Shown here in pieces: positions 20,376 through 32,629 of a DNA stretch of 64,000 nucleotides (positions are counted from its first letter, which is position 1; each line of letters starts with the position of its first letter). The stretch covers positions 1 to 64,000 of the forward strand of contig CAUYLG010061895.1 of assembly GCA_963573385.1 (NCBI GenBank), given 5' to 3'. The notes under the pieces were generated by a model, which made no database searches, was not told where the DNA came from, and saw only the letters and a list, made by a program, of their open reading frames with translations. The DNA comes from Cacajao melanocephalus. Its lineage: Eukaryota; Chordata; Mammalia; Primates; Pitheciidae. The position numbers and the translations under genes were made by a program.

Positions 20376-20510
20376 CTGAATTGGGACTGAATCTTACTTC
20401 TGCTCTCTTTAAGGTGCAACTTTGGGAAAGTGATTTGACTTCTCTAAGGTTCCTCGTCTGTCAGAGATTATAACACCTACCATATAGATGTGGAATGAGG
20501 ATTTGAGTCA
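20376..20510 (+). mobile_element. MIR fragment (plus strand)
   Basis: tgggaaagtgatttgac, ttcctcgtctgtcag and tataacacctaccatatag follow MIR order. It is immediately followed by a MIR in the opposite orientation. Confidence 0.68.
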
Positions 20511-20519
20511 CTAATGACC

Positions 20520-20755
20520 ACTATTGAGTTCATGCTTACTGTGTGCCAAACATTCCTCTAGGGTCTTTACCCTTATGAGTTAACTAAATTGCCATACTAT
20601 ATATACTACATTGAATACTGTAATTATCACTATTTTTCAGGAAAAGGAAGCAGGGGTTAAGTAATATGTTCCAAGTCTCACAGCTAGTAATTGGAGACTC
20701 TATAATCTGAACCCAGGTAATATAGCTCCAGAAATCATGCCCTGTCATTAACAAA
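20520..20755 (-). mobile_element. MIR fragment (minus strand)
   Basis: On the plus strand it reads tattgagttcatgcttac, tgtgtgccaaacattcc, gttaagtaatatgttcc, tctcacagctagtaattg and ctgaacccaggtaa, which is MIR in reverse. Confidence 0.75.
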
Positions 20756-20880
20756 ATAAGTGGCAAGACTAAATGCTCAGAAGAGGGAAAACTAACATAT
20801 TTGCTTGTTACTGATCTCCATTCAATAGACTGTGAGGAAAAGGTGAAAGTAGATGAATTTCATAATACAGTACATTCTAT

Positions 20881-21152
20881 TTTTATTTTATTTACTGATT
20901 GATTGATTGAAATGGAGTTTCACTCTGTTTCACTGGAGTGCAGTGATGTGATCTCAGTTCGCTGCAACCTCTCCCTCCCAGCTTCAAGCGATTCTTCCAC
21001 CTCAGCTTCCTGAGTGGCTAGGACTACAGGCACGTGCCGCCACACCTAGCTAATTTTTGTATTTTTTGTAGAGACAAGGTTTTGCCATATTGGCCAGGCT
21101 TGTCTCAAACTCCTGACCTCAGGTGATCCGCCTGCCTTGGCCTTCCAAAGTG
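20881..21152 (-). mobile_element. Alu element, truncated at its 5' end
   Basis: A reverse-oriented Alu with a degenerate T-rich/GATT tail. It ends abruptly at CCTTCCAAAGTG, lacking about the first 38 bp of the Alu. It also lacks a short piece of the right arm (cactctgtttcactggagtg in place of the usual longer segment). Confidence 0.92.
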
Positions 21153-22489
21153 ATAAAGCTTTTTAAAAAGACTTCTCATTGTAATAAGCCAATCTTTAAA
21201 GGTACATTTTTAATATAATTGGTAGTCATCCTTGTTGGAAACATTTATTTGAAGAATTGAAGACTTGATCAAAATGCCTGGTTTCCCTTTGTGTCTAATT
21301 TGCATTTGGTAAGTAATATAAAAAACATACCATCTTTAAGATGTAAGAAAAATGCATTGAGAGATCTAAGTAATGTATAAACAATCTTTCTGACAAAAAA
21401 AGAGCAAAACAAAACAAAGCTATTCATCAGTTGTCATCTTAGAATACAATCCAAAGATATATTTTAAGCAAGTTTCTCATTGCGGTATTTTTTAAGGCAA
21501 GAATATATTTAACTGTCTGCAAAGTTCATCATTTCAAACAGTGGTTCTTTAATCATTTAATCAGATAAAGGAATACATGTAAGAGAAGCATCTTTCATAT
21601 AGTTTTTAAGACAACCACCTTGGACTATTATTAAGCATCATGGGCAATTTAACATTTTATTTTCTTGTGCATTCATAAAACAATAGAAAAAAACATAAGA
21701 CAATAGAAAAGTCTTTAAAAATGGCTTAATTATTGATACATCAAGGAGATATTTATTTCCGGGATTCCTTGATTTATTTAGATATAAGGACAATGCTTGT
21801 CCACTATTCACATGGCAATTAAAGGAAAAACTTCCATTTAATTTAGTAACACATAGAGGGCTGAGTAATCCTTTGGTGTGAATTCAGCGATACACAGGGA
21901 AGGCAGAGCAGCAGACACATTGGTGTGAATACTGTAAGCATGCATGCATAATTCATTTTGCCCTTGAGTAAATGATTTAATCTTTCAATATCTCAATTTT
22001 CTCCTCAGTAGAATAAAATGTCATTATCAGTCTCGTCTTAAAAGAATGACCTACAGTTCAATTCAAGACATTTGTGGAAATGTGGATGGGAGAGGGGGTA
22101 GATGGCACATTCCCCATTTCTCCAAGTCAGAGTCCTAGATGTAGCATAATTACGAAACATGCAGTTTATTTTGGTAGAATTTTAATGTAGGCTTAGGTCT
22201 ATCCCAAACTCCACTCATCTTCTCTCACCTATGCCAGTCTGAGTAATCTGAATGTCTACTGTTAACTTCCATTCTACCCCACATGGGAATATGTCCCTCA
22301 GAAATGTCCCAGAAATACTATGGATGGCTTTCCTTATACAAAAGCACTGAGTACTGGGTCATCCATTAACTACTGAGACCCTATAGACCTGAGAATCTAA
22401 CAGAGTAGAAGGGGTCTTTTCTGTCCATTAAGTCTTCATTCAGTAACACTGGATGGAATTTTAACTGGAGAATTTAGAAAAGATGGCTC

Positions 22490-22830
22490 ATTCATTCATT
22501 TATATTAATATTTTAAAATTATCTACCATGTTTTAGGAACTATGCTTGTACTAGGGACACACAAAGAAGCAAAGTATAGCTCCTATCTATGAAGAAAATT
22601 ACCATCCTAGCCAGGAGTGGTGTTGCATGTCTATAATCTCAGCTGCTCAGGAGGCTGAGGCAGGGGGATTGCTTGAGCCCAGGAGCTGACCAGCCTGGGC
22701 AACACAGCAGGACCCCATCTCTGAAAACAAGAAGAAAGAAAGGAAATTACCATCCTAGAGGTGAGTAATACATAAATAAGTAAACAGGTAGTTATATAAC
22801 AAGGTACTGAATACTAGGATAAAAAAAACT
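22490..22830 (-). mobile_element. L2-like fragment split by the FLAM insertion
   Basis: The plus-strand parts attcattcatttatatt, aactatgcttgtactagg, tagctcctatctatgaag and, after the FLAM, aagtaaacaggtagttatat read together as an L2 3' region in reverse. Confidence 0.55.
22611..22743 (+). mobile_element. Free left Alu monomer (FLAM-like) with 15-bp target duplication
   Basis: This 133-bp element starts ccaggagtggtgttgcatg, contains only one Alu arm and ends in an A/G-rich tail. A perfect duplication, aaattaccatcctag, lies at 22596-22610 and 22744-22758. The host sequence on both sides looks like one L2 fragment that the insertion split. Confidence 0.88.
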
Positions 22831-23719
22831 TTTAATTAAATTAACACTTAAAAAAAGTAAGAACTAAGTATTACTGAAAAAATCTAAGAGTCAAGATAAA
22901 TGGAATCCAACCATTTTTTTCAACCAATACCTTGCCTCAGTTTTTCACCTATAAAATGAAGAAACTGGACAGGTATCTGTTTAAATCCCTATTGGCTCTA
23001 ACATTTTAGTTTCCTATTGAATTACTCTTGGAACAATTAATCTATCCATCTATCTATCTTATGTAAAAATTACTGAGTTGTAGACAAATGTTTGAAAATA
23101 TTAAATTATTTCTCTACAATAGAAATTTCTTATTGCATTAAGATACTTCTGAGTGTGTTTGTCTGTTTATGTTGTGTCTTTGTTTTTGCTTCAACAGAGG
23201 ATCATTCACCCATATGGTTTATAATAGAAAGTAGATGGTGTTTAGCCTATTGTCTCACAGTACATACAAGCCATGTATTGATGGTTCAATAAAACAGGCC
23301 CTATTATGTATTAATTGTGTAAAAAGATTCAAGGGTTCTACTCCTGAGTTAGACTCATCTTACATATTATGGGACTACCTCAAATATATATTTGCTCCAC
23401 TATCATTAACTTTATGAGCCTGCTAATGTAGTAGAATTCATTCAACAATATCAGCAGGAATGGTGGGTCCATGAAACTAACAAGATGAAAAGTGAGATCC
23501 TATTTTATGAAAACCGCTATCTTTTAGGATCATTGATAACACTTTTCACCTAATCCAGTGGTCTTCCTCTAAACCCATCAAACCCATTTTCTCCCTAGAG
23601 ATACTGTCTTAAATGCATGGCATTTTATGAGTACAAAGAATGTCCACAGATCATAACATGATTTCATTGTTGTGTCAGAATTTTCTCTCTATTATAATGA
23701 CTGGTTATTTTAAAACAGA

Positions 23720-23832
23720 AAATGTGAACTCCTTAAATATGGTGACAGTGTCTTTTCTCCCTAGTACAGTGTGTAACCCATACTACAGTCTCAATAAAAT
23801 TTGTCAAATAAATGAGAAAGTCAATGAATGAT
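23720..23832 (+). mobile_element. L2 3' terminus
   Basis: gaactccttaaatatggtg, ccctagtacagtgtgtaac and aaataaatgagaaagtc follow the L2 3' end pattern. Confidence 0.55.
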
Positions 23833-24298
23833 TATGCAACAAAAGTCTGAAACTATACTTACTTTGTTCAAGAAATGTCTACAATGAAACAATCACAGAC
23901 ATTATTCATTGTCTCTTCCTTCCTTGCAATATTCACAGCCTAAATCAAGAAATCTAAATGTAGAGGAGATGAAACCAGCTGATTTTTTTTTCTACCTCTG
24001 CTGTGACATTTGAGGAAAAGGTCTTCTGATTCCATGCTTAGATACCTCAGCTTCTTCCTTGTGTTATGACAACTTGTTCTATTAATTATATATTTCCTTA
24101 TCAAATTCTAATTCTCAACTGTTTTTGTTTTTATTTCAAAAATTTTCATAAAAATGTGCAAGATCAGTCCTACAGATAGACCTGACCACATAAACAAACC
24201 CACACATTCTACCAATAAATAAAAACAAAATAAATAAGGCACTTTCTATCCTCAAAACACCCCCTCTGTCTTACTCTACTACCAAACTTCTTGGGCTG

Positions 24299-24668
24299 TG
24301 ATATAGCTTGGCTGTGTCTCCACCCAAATCTCATCTTGAAGTGCAACTCCCACAGTCCCCATGTGTTGTGGCAGGAACCCAGTGGGAGGTGATTGAATTA
24401 TGGGGGTGAGTCTTTCCTGTGCTGTTCTCAGATTGTGAATGAGTCTCACGCAATCTCATGGTTTTAAAAATGGGAGTTTTCCTGCACAAGCTTATCTTTT
24501 TGCCTGCTTTCATCCATGTAAGATGTGACTTGGTCATCCCTGCTTTCTGCCATGATTGTGAGGCCTCCCCAGCCACATGGAACTGTGAGTCCAGTTAAAC
24601 CTCTTTCTTTTGGAAATTACCCAGTCTTGGGTATGTCTTTATCAGAAGCATGAAAATGGACTAATACA
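24299..24668 (+). repeat. 5' LTR of the THE1 provirus
   Basis: It begins TGATATAGCTTGGCTGTG and ends GGACTAATACA, the recognisable termini of THE1 LTRs. It contains a polyadenylation-like segment in its distal half (GTTAAACCTC, then the GTATGTCTTTATCAG block). It pairs with the LTR at 26247-26622. Confidence 0.92.
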
Positions 24669-26246
24669 GTAAATTGTTACTTGTAGAGTAGGGTGTTGCT
24701 GAAAATATACCTGAAAATGTAGAAGTGACTTTGGAACTGGATAACAGGCAGTGGTTGGAACAGTTTAGAGGGCTCAGAAAACAGGAAAATGTACAAAAGT
24801 TTGGAACTTCCTAGAGACTTGTTGAATGGCTTTTCCCAAAATGCTGATGGTGATATGGACAATAAAGTCCAGGCTGAGAGAGTCTCAGCTGGGAATGAGG
24901 AACTTACTGGGAACTGGAGCAAAGGTGACTTTTGTTATGTTTTAGCAAACAGCCTGGTGGCATTTTGCCCCTGCCCTAGAGACTGTGGAACTTTGAACTT
25001 GCGAGATTATTTAGGGTATCTGGAGGAAGAAATTTCTAAGCAGCAAAGCATTTAAGAGGTGACTTGGATGCTGTTAAAGGCATTCAATTTTATAACAGAA
25101 GCAGAGGATAAAAGTTTGGAAGCTTTGCAGCCTGACAATGCAATAGAAAAGAAAATCCCATTTTCCTGAGGAGAAATTCTAGCTGGCTGCAGAAATTTGC
25201 ATAAGTAAAGAGAAGCTGAATGCTAATCCCCAAGACAATGGGGAAAATGTCCCCAGGGCATGTCAGAGGTCTTCATGGCAGCCCCTCCCATCACAGGCCC
25301 AGAGGCGTAGGAGGAAAAAGTGGTTGCGTGCACTGGGCCCAGGGTCCCTGTGCTGTGTGCAACCTAAGGACTTGGTGCTTTGTGTGCCAATCACTCCAGC
25401 CATGTCTGAAAGGGGCCAATGTGGATTACAGCTTGGGCCGTGGCTTCAGAGACTGCCAGCCTCAAGCCTTGGCAGCTTCAATACGGTGTTGAGCCTGTGA
25501 GTTCACAGAAGTCAAGAATCGGGGTTTGGGAACCTCCACCTAGATTTCAGAGGATGTATGGGAATCCTGGATGTCCAGGCAGAAGTTTGCTGCAGGGGCA
25601 GGGCTCTCATGAAGAACCTCTGCTAGGGCAGTGTGGAAGGGAAATATGGGATTGGAGCCCCCACACAGTGTCCCTACTAGGGTACTTCCTAATGGAGCTG
25701 TGAGAAGAGAGCCACCATCCTCTAGATCCCAGAATGGTAGGTCCACTGACAGCTTGCACTGTGTGCCTGGAAAAGTCACAGACACTCAATGTCAGCCTGT
25801 GAAAGCAGTTGGGAGGGAGGCTGTAACCTGTAAAGCCACAGGGCTGGAGCTTCCCAAGACCGTGGGAACTCACCTCTTGCATCAGCATGACCTGGATGTG
25901 AGGCATGGTGTCAAAGGAGATCATTTTTGGAGCTTTAAGATTTGACTGCACTGCTGGATTTCAGACTTGCATGGGGCTTGTAGCTCCTTTGTTTTGGCCA
26001 ATTTCTCCCATTTGGAATGGCTGTATTGATCCACTGCCTGTACTCCCACTGTATCTAGGAGGGAACTAACTTGGTTTTTATTTTACAGGCTTATAGGCAG
26101 AAGGGACTTGCCTTGTCTGGGATGAGACTTTGGACTGTGGACTTTTGAGTTAATGGTGAAATGAGTTAAGACCTTGAGAAACTATTGGGATGGTGATTGG
26201 TTTTGAAATGGGAGGATGTGAGATTTGGGAGGGGCCAGAGGTGGAA
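24669..26246 (+). mobile_element. THE1 internal region
   Basis: This segment starts gtaaattgtt directly after the 5' LTR and ends at a GGGAGGGGCCAG stretch just before the 3' LTR. It matches my memory of the MaLR internal sequence throughout, with no large deletion. Its frames are broken by many stops, and no intact gag-like protein remains. Confidence 0.88.
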
Positions 26247-26622
26247 TGTTATGGTTTGGCTGTGTCCACACCAAAATCTCATCCTGAATTGTAACTCCCA
26301 GAATTCCCATGCATCATGGGAGGAACCTGGTGGGAGGTGATTGAATTATGGGTGGGGGACCGGTCTTTTCTTCACTGTTCTTGTGATAGTGAATGAGTCT
26401 CATGAGATCTGATAGTTTTAAAAATGGGAGTTCCCCTACATTAGCTCTTCTTTTTGCCTGCTGCCATCTGTGTAAGATGTGACTTGCTCCTCCTTGCTTT
26501 CCTCCATGATTGTGAGACCTCCCCAGCCAGGTGGAACTGTGAGTCCAGTTAAACCACTTTCCTTTGTAAATTGCTCATTCTTGGGTATGTCTTTATCAGC
26601 AGTGTGAAAACGAACTAATACA
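26247..26622 (+). repeat. 3' LTR of the THE1 provirus
   Basis: It begins TGTTATGGTTTGGCTGTG and ends CGAACTAATACA, then runs straight into the GGCTG target duplication. It is colinear with the 5' LTR but carries many substitutions and small indels relative to it. Confidence 0.92.
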
Positions 26623-26627
26623 GGCTG

Positions 26628-28066
26628 CATGTTTTTCCCCCACTAAGCATATATTTCTTAATCTTTTGCCACACTGTACCTACTATTCTATAAAAATGAG
26701 ATTCTGAACTGTCACCCATGACTGTCAAAATAACTAGCATTTTCCCATGGCCTCTCTAAAGAATTAACCACTCCTTTTTATCACATTTCATCCTTTGGTT
26801 CTCCTGCGCGATTTCTTATTACTCCACTGCTTCTTATGTTGATTTATTTTATTTGCCATCGTTCCTCTACTTCGACAGTTTTCTCAATTTCTACCTCTAC
26901 ACATTTTGTTCTCGAGTCTTTCTTTTTAGCAATTTCATTTGCTACTGACACCTCAGCTATGCCTTCTATGCCTGCCACCCAAATGTACCGCTCTAATCAA
27001 TGGCTTCCTCCAGAACTTCAGAATTGGGTTTATTCTTGCTCGTGGAGGGAATATTATCACCTCACTATCTCACTTAAATCATAAAACACATAAATGGCTG
27101 AATTCATACTCTGTTCCCCATGAACAGCTTCCTCCTGTTCCACATACTTTGTGAATGCCAAGACAATCCTCTCAATTTTATCTACTTTAGGTGCAAGATT
27201 CAAGACTTTTCAAAGATGCCTAATAGAGAAATAAATATATTCTCATTCAAGAAACATGGGACAGAGTTTTACCAGATCATCTGTATTTGGAGAAAATGTA
27301 TAAACTAGAAATAACAATCGCTTGCAATATTGCTACAAATAGTTTTACAGACCATCATGAAATTGTCATATTTGACTAGTATTTGTAACTATAGATACAG
27401 ATATAATGACAATTTATTTGGTAGAGTTTTAAAATATTTCTAAGTACTTCGGAATTACTTAGACACTGAGACAAAGTGGGGAATAATCATTATAAAGGTA
27501 GGAGCTTCTATGGTCACAGTGTGAAATTGTGTATATGTTTGTAATTCAAAGTAGGTTGACATCTACAGTATTCACAAGAATTCTGGAAGAAATGAGGTTA
27601 TACAGGTAAGCTGAAGTTTTTAAGGAGGTTAAAATGTGAGTTCGGGTATTTCTTATATTTAGTTTCACCAGCAAATCAAGATTGGAAATCTAGTAAAAGC
27701 TTTTGAGGCAAAAAGTTGTGTCTGGACTGTGGTTATAAAAACAGTGGTAGATAATAACTCATTACATAATGATGGAAGACTGAAGAAAGGATCCACAGTA
27801 TCTGCAGAGAAAGGAAGGAGGGCTGCACTAAAAATATGAGTATGAAAAGAAGGGAATGTTTTGTTGTTGTCTGTGACAAAGACATTAAAGCACACCTAAT
27901 GATTGGATGAAAGAAGGAGGAGTCAAAGAAGAAAATATGTTGTTTGAAGCCTTAACCCAGGTTTTAATTCCCCTACAACTTGACTTCTGCTTACCTGTAC
28001 AACCTCATTTCTTCTAGCATCCCTGTTAATATTATAGCTGTCAACTGACTCTAAGAATTATAAACA
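26628..28066. other. Intronic sequence, mostly unassigned
   Basis: A possible L2 segment near 27.0-27.2 kb; otherwise I see nothing. The region 27480-27960 is purine-rich on the plus strand. Confidence 0.55.
26985..27165 (+). mobile_element. Possible L2 fragment
   Basis: aatggctgaattcatact and cagcttcctcctgttcc resemble a more 5' L2 segment. The match is weak and by eye only. The overlapping frames (for example 26836-27084) show no gene-like feature. Confidence 0.35.
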
Positions 28067-28184
28067 AAGAGACAATTTCACTGAGAGCATAGAAAATACT
28101 AACTTCATAATGATTACCCTCCAATTTTACCTGCTTTTAAGCAATTCTAAAGTTCTTGAAATTACTGGAAAACTCTACCAAATT
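28067..28184 (+). repeat. Copy 1 of a diverged two-copy segment
   Basis: The segment shares agagacaatttcact at its left end, and aagcaattct, agttcttg and aactctaccaaa at its right end, with 29378-29503. The spacing between blocks is nearly the same, which argues for common descent. The family is unknown to me. Confidence 0.6.
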
Positions 28185-28517
28185 AGTTAACTTTATATTT
28201 ATATTATTTGCTACACATAACCCAAATCAAATACCAATCAAATGTGATAATTTTATGGTAGTCTGTAGAGCTGCTTGTTGTAAGTTATTATTTCTATTTT
28301 ATACATTATCCCCAACTTCAGATGATTTGGCATGTCTCTGTCCCTTTTTCTTGAATGATAGTATATTTATTTGTCAATTAAGGTAGCTCTGGAGTCTTGA
28401 ATCTAGTACCTGAGGTCGATGAAATCAGGATTCTGTTCAATAATATGCAATAATGGTATTTAGAGTCAAATATATTGCCCTATCTGTTTCTTGAATATGT
28501 TGATGCTGCAATTTGTA

Positions 28518-28690
28518 AAACAGCACAGTGGTTAAGCTGGAATCTCTGGCTTAAGTTGTGTCTAGGTTTAAAGGTTACATCCACCACACTAGGAGCATGA
28601 ATATTTCAAGTCGCTTACATATTTCTGTGCCTTGGTTGCTTTATAGGTTAAGTTAGGAAAATAATAATAGGGCTGTTAGCTATATCTGTA
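28518..28690 (+). mobile_element. MIR element
   Basis: gcacagtggttaagctgg at the start and ctgtgccttggttgc with gaaaataataatagggc near the end match MIR. The middle is strongly diverged. Confidence 0.7.
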
Positions 28691-29377
28691 ATACCACGTT
28701 TCCGAATGCAATGCACTAGTTTTTTTGAGATGATTTGAATTTCCTACTCCTTAATTGCTATTATGTTTGAGTGCTTTAAGCATTATCTACATAGCCCTTT
28801 AATGAAAGTTTAAAGTGCACACTAGCTTTAAAAACAGGATCTTATCTTTCTGAGAACTTGACCTCATTCATCACTGTGTGAAAACTCATGGTTTCAGAAT
28901 ATGACAATTTTCTATGCACATTTAGAACATTCTAAATGTTCTCTAAATTAACTTGAAACTAAAAGAAAAAGTAGGACAATGATAGAGCAATGACTATTAA
29001 GATTACTGTCTTACACAAATTTAATAATTAAGAAAAGGGTGCTGGATTTTTTATTACTATTCACATTAACCAAAGGTGAAGTTGCCTGCTTATTTGAATC
29101 TTAATCTATTTTAAAAATATATGCGTACAATTCAAGATTGAAAAAGAATAGTGTGAAGGTCTACATTTCTTTTCAAAATTTGGTTCCTGATGATATAAAA
29201 TTAAGACAAGAAAAATGGCTTTCTGAATAAAAAATAAATTATACATTCCAGCATCTTGAACTGGATTAATGTATACCAAAAAAACACACTTCTATATCAG
29301 TAAGACTTTTCATGTGAAGCATCAGTCAAACGTAGACTGCTTGCTCATCATATTTTTATTCACACATTCTCAAGATC

Positions 29378-29503
29378 CAAACATAGAGACAATTTCACTC
29401 TATGAGTATAGAATTCGTTGCCTCAGCAGTCATAAGTCCCATTTTTCTCTTTCTCTAAGCAATTCAGAAGTTCTTGGAAATATTCTGAAACTCTACCAAA
29501 ATC
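29378..29503 (+). repeat. Copy 2 of a diverged two-copy segment
   Basis: This is the partner of 28067-28184, 1.3 kb to the right and in the same orientation. The middle 60 or so bases have drifted but keep almost the same length. The overlapping 92-codon frame (29269-29547) is not supported by any recognisable motif. Confidence 0.6.
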
Positions 29504-29544
29504 ATTACCCACTTTTTCTCACAAGTTTCATACAAAAGCAGCAG

Positions 29545-29680
29545 TGATTCATTCATTCATTCAACATTTTTTTTTTTAAAGGCTCTCTTTTGACAGGCGG
29601 GGATTTAGAGGCTGGGAGTCCAGCATGGAAGCAGGCAGATAAATCCCAACTCTTATTAAGTGTATGTTCTAGGAGAATGA
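29545..29680 (-). mobile_element. L2-like fragment
   Basis: On the plus strand gattcattcattcattc is followed by an A/T run and the diverged cccaactcttattaag and tgttctaggag, which suggests an L2 3' end in reverse. Confidence 0.45.
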
Positions 29681-32124
29681 ATTTAAGACTGGAGTTGGCA
29701 AACATTATTGACTGCAATAAAGAAAAAACTTCTATTTTTATGGGTATACAGAAATACTAAACAAAGCTTTCCCTGATAAAATGGTAACCTAAATCAATAA
29801 CTAAACAAACTGTTATATAGAGGCTAAATGTTAATTTCTAAGATAAATATTTCAATGAACCCGCAGTTGGTCAAACAAAAAGCAATACAAATATGATAAA
29901 TGTAAATTATCCAAAATCTAGTTACCATATCTATTTTTACAAGGCTATCCACTTGGCCAAATCTGATGTTAAAACAAAGACAAAATGTTCTTCTTATACA
30001 GTAGATTATCAAACTTTTTTTTTTTTCAAATTTTCCTGGTCAAAGTAGAAAGTTGACCAGGTTACATACAATTTAGTGTCTGTACTAAACAAATGTTCAA
30101 GTTAATCAGACACTGTATAAGGAACAAGCCTTGAGCTGGGAATCAAAAGCATCTCATTCTATACTCAATCTTGGCGCCACTTAATATCTCTTACTTGTGA
30201 AACACTGTTTCCTAGGCTAGAAAATCAAAATTAGAATGATTAAATACTTTTACAGCTTTAAGCGTGCCATTTGTCAAATTTCAAAAGTACAAGTTTATAT
30301 ATCAATTTTTGAAACTACATAAACATTTCAAATCAGTGACACTGATTGTCTAGATTGCATACAGTTGCCACGTGTTCCACTTCCCTCCAGCTGCACAGTC
30401 ATTCCCCATGGCCACATGCAAACATTTTGGCTAGTTATTCTTTTATATTTTCATGCTTTGCCACAGTTAAAAAGAAAAATAACAAAAATGTATATGCATG
30501 TATTCTAGGGAAAACGCTCTGCAGTAGAAACAGTTAATTAGAAATTTAATATATGTATACACATGTAGACCATCTCATACAGTGGAATTAGTGGGATTAG
30601 GATTGGAATGCTCAGTCCACTGGTTTTATTTTTCCATGCTAAAATTCCGAAACCAGAGAGTCTACTTCAGTTGACTTCCGTTTCTTCTGCTCAACATATT
30701 GTACATTAATGAATATCATTATGGAACAAAAGGCTTTTCAGAGTCTTCAGATACTTTTATAACAGACATTCCATTATAATTCAGACTGCCTCATAAAGAA
30801 CAAAGCTTTGTCTGTGTTTACTGTCCTAAAGCATATTTTCCTTTATTCTATAATAATTATTATGAGTGCATTTAAATATAAACACTTTAAAATTAATGAA
30901 AATGTTACTCTAAAGTAAATGTATGATTTTACTTAATTTCATATGTATTAAAAACTTTAAAAACAGCTTCTGTCTTTATTAAAAAGTAAAGTAGCTACAG
31001 TCTGAGCCAGTAAGGAGATGAATTAAGAATCAAAATTGCATACTCTCAATTTCCTGTTTCTTCTCATTTTCATGTTTAGTTTGGGGAAACAGAAGAAAAT
31101 TGTTTCTTCAACCTACAATTTTGGTATTATCAGTCCATTGTGTAAATATGTAAAAGGGATCTGAAAGTTCCAAAAGAGGTATTAACATCTATCATGTAAA
31201 TATACTTAGATGATTTTCATGACACATATTATGGTGTTTTTCAAAGATGAATATCATGTTACCCAGTAGATCAGTATCAGGCCTTTAGATCAATTTCGTA
31301 AGCAATTACATGTTCAGCATCCCTTTACCCATGTGAGCATTATCGTTTTGTTGATGGCCTTAGAAAAATCCAAACAAGAAATGCTCATTTTAATTTGAAG
31401 TTACATGAAATGCTACACTGTTCTAACTTTTGATGCCATTGATAAGATTATACCAGACTGTGTGAATATAGAAAGATTATGCCACCTGGATGGTGATGGG
31501 CATCTAAAAATTTTTCTTTCTCAGTAATGGGGGAGGCGGAAGTTGAGTTTCAAAATCAAGGAAGTTTTCTTGAATCATAATACCACATTTAAGTGTAAAA
31601 CTAACAACATCAACCAAATTCACGTAGCCTGGAAGAAGTTGTTGAAGAAAATTTGATAAAATCATAATTTATTTTCCACAATTATATTGTTTCATTCGTG
31701 AGAGTGTATTATGAGGATTTTACAGATTTTTCTATTAAAAGTAAAGTTACAAAATCCTCTGATTTGTATGTAAATTAAGGTCCATAAATTAATAAACTAT
31801 TAGTAGTAGTATGATTATTACTACTATAGTATTAGTTGTAATAATAATTGCAACAGCATTTGTGATAATATGATGCTAACCCCAAGGAATAATTGTTTTA
31901 TAAATAAAACCTTAAAACTCCAATCTGTCTTATAATAATGTTATAAGACACTTAAGTCATTATAGAATTATCACAATCCTTGATATTTGACATACTAGGC
32001 CTCATAAAGTTAGGGCTGGATCCAAAATATTCTTATGTCTTCATATTCTCAAATGTGATGGTGGTATTGTTTTATGTTACAAATTAATCTTAACTATTTT
32101 GAAGTTATATTTTTAGCTGGAGTG

Positions 32125-32315
32125 AAGATACTTGGTTGCAAGTTCCAGTGCTGGCATGCAATAACTGTGGGTGGAGCCTTCCTTGCTAATATCACTGAGT
32201 CTCTGACATACTACATACAAAATGGAATTATTAATACCTGTTTTGTCAACTTTATGGTGCAATGGTGAGGATCAAGGGAAATGGGAATTGTGAAAATAAT
32301 TCATAAATGCTAATG
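32125..32315 (+). mobile_element. MIR fragment
   Basis: Weak central match (ggttgcaagttccagtgc), then tcactgagtctctgacat and ggaattattaatacctg, the 3' half pattern of MIR. Confidence 0.55.
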
Positions 32316-32596
32316 TACATGTAAATATATTGTTTTCCTAATTCCCCAGTCTATTGATTTATGTTTATTCTGACTGTTCTACATTTCTCATTCCTAAGAT
32401 CCAACTGATGTTCACTTCTTCCTTCACTATCAAAAGGAAACATTTAGTGTTCTTGGATTAAGGAAACATTTATACCCTTTGATTGCAATTCACAACTTTA
32501 ATTCAATATTGAAAACTTTGAGTTTTACATACCTGTTGTATCCAAATGTTATTTTAAATCTTCTTGGAGATACACAGGCCATAGAGGAGAGAAAAA

Positions 32597-32629
32597 GTGT
32601 GTGTGTGCGTGTGTGTGTGTATGTGTGTA
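32597..32629 (+). repeat. (GT)n microsatellite, interrupted
   Basis: A GT run broken by gcgt and followed by atgtgtgta. The 84-codon frame over it is a by-product of the repeat. Confidence 0.93.

Larger units (their letters stand above)
21153..24293. other. Intronic sequence between the Alu at 20881 and the THE1 provirus
   Basis: Unassigned apart from the FLAM/L2 composite (22490-22830), the L2 terminus near 23.8 kb and a weak MIR-like stretch near 21960-22050. Confidence 0.6.
24299..26622 (+). mobile_element. Complete THE1-type MaLR (ERVL) provirus: LTR-internal-LTR
   Basis: This non-autonomous endogenous retrovirus-like element, about 2.3 kb long, retains all three parts: a 370-bp 5' LTR, a 1,578-bp internal region and a 376-bp 3' LTR. 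Both LTRs start with TG and end with CA. The flanks carry an identical 5-bp duplication, GGCTG (24294-24298 and 26623-26627), as expected for ERVL integration. The internal region is THE1-int-like. It has no long open frame; the longest frames (about 90-115 codons around 25220-25951, on either strand) are remnants or chance, so nothing here is likely to be expressed as a functional protein. The LTRs have diverged from one another, consistent with an old primate insertion. Confidence 0.93.

Noticed and set aside
25220..25951. Several overlapping 80-114 codon frames on both strands
   Set aside because: They lie inside the THE1 internal region, have no coherent gag-like order and are interrupted in every frame.
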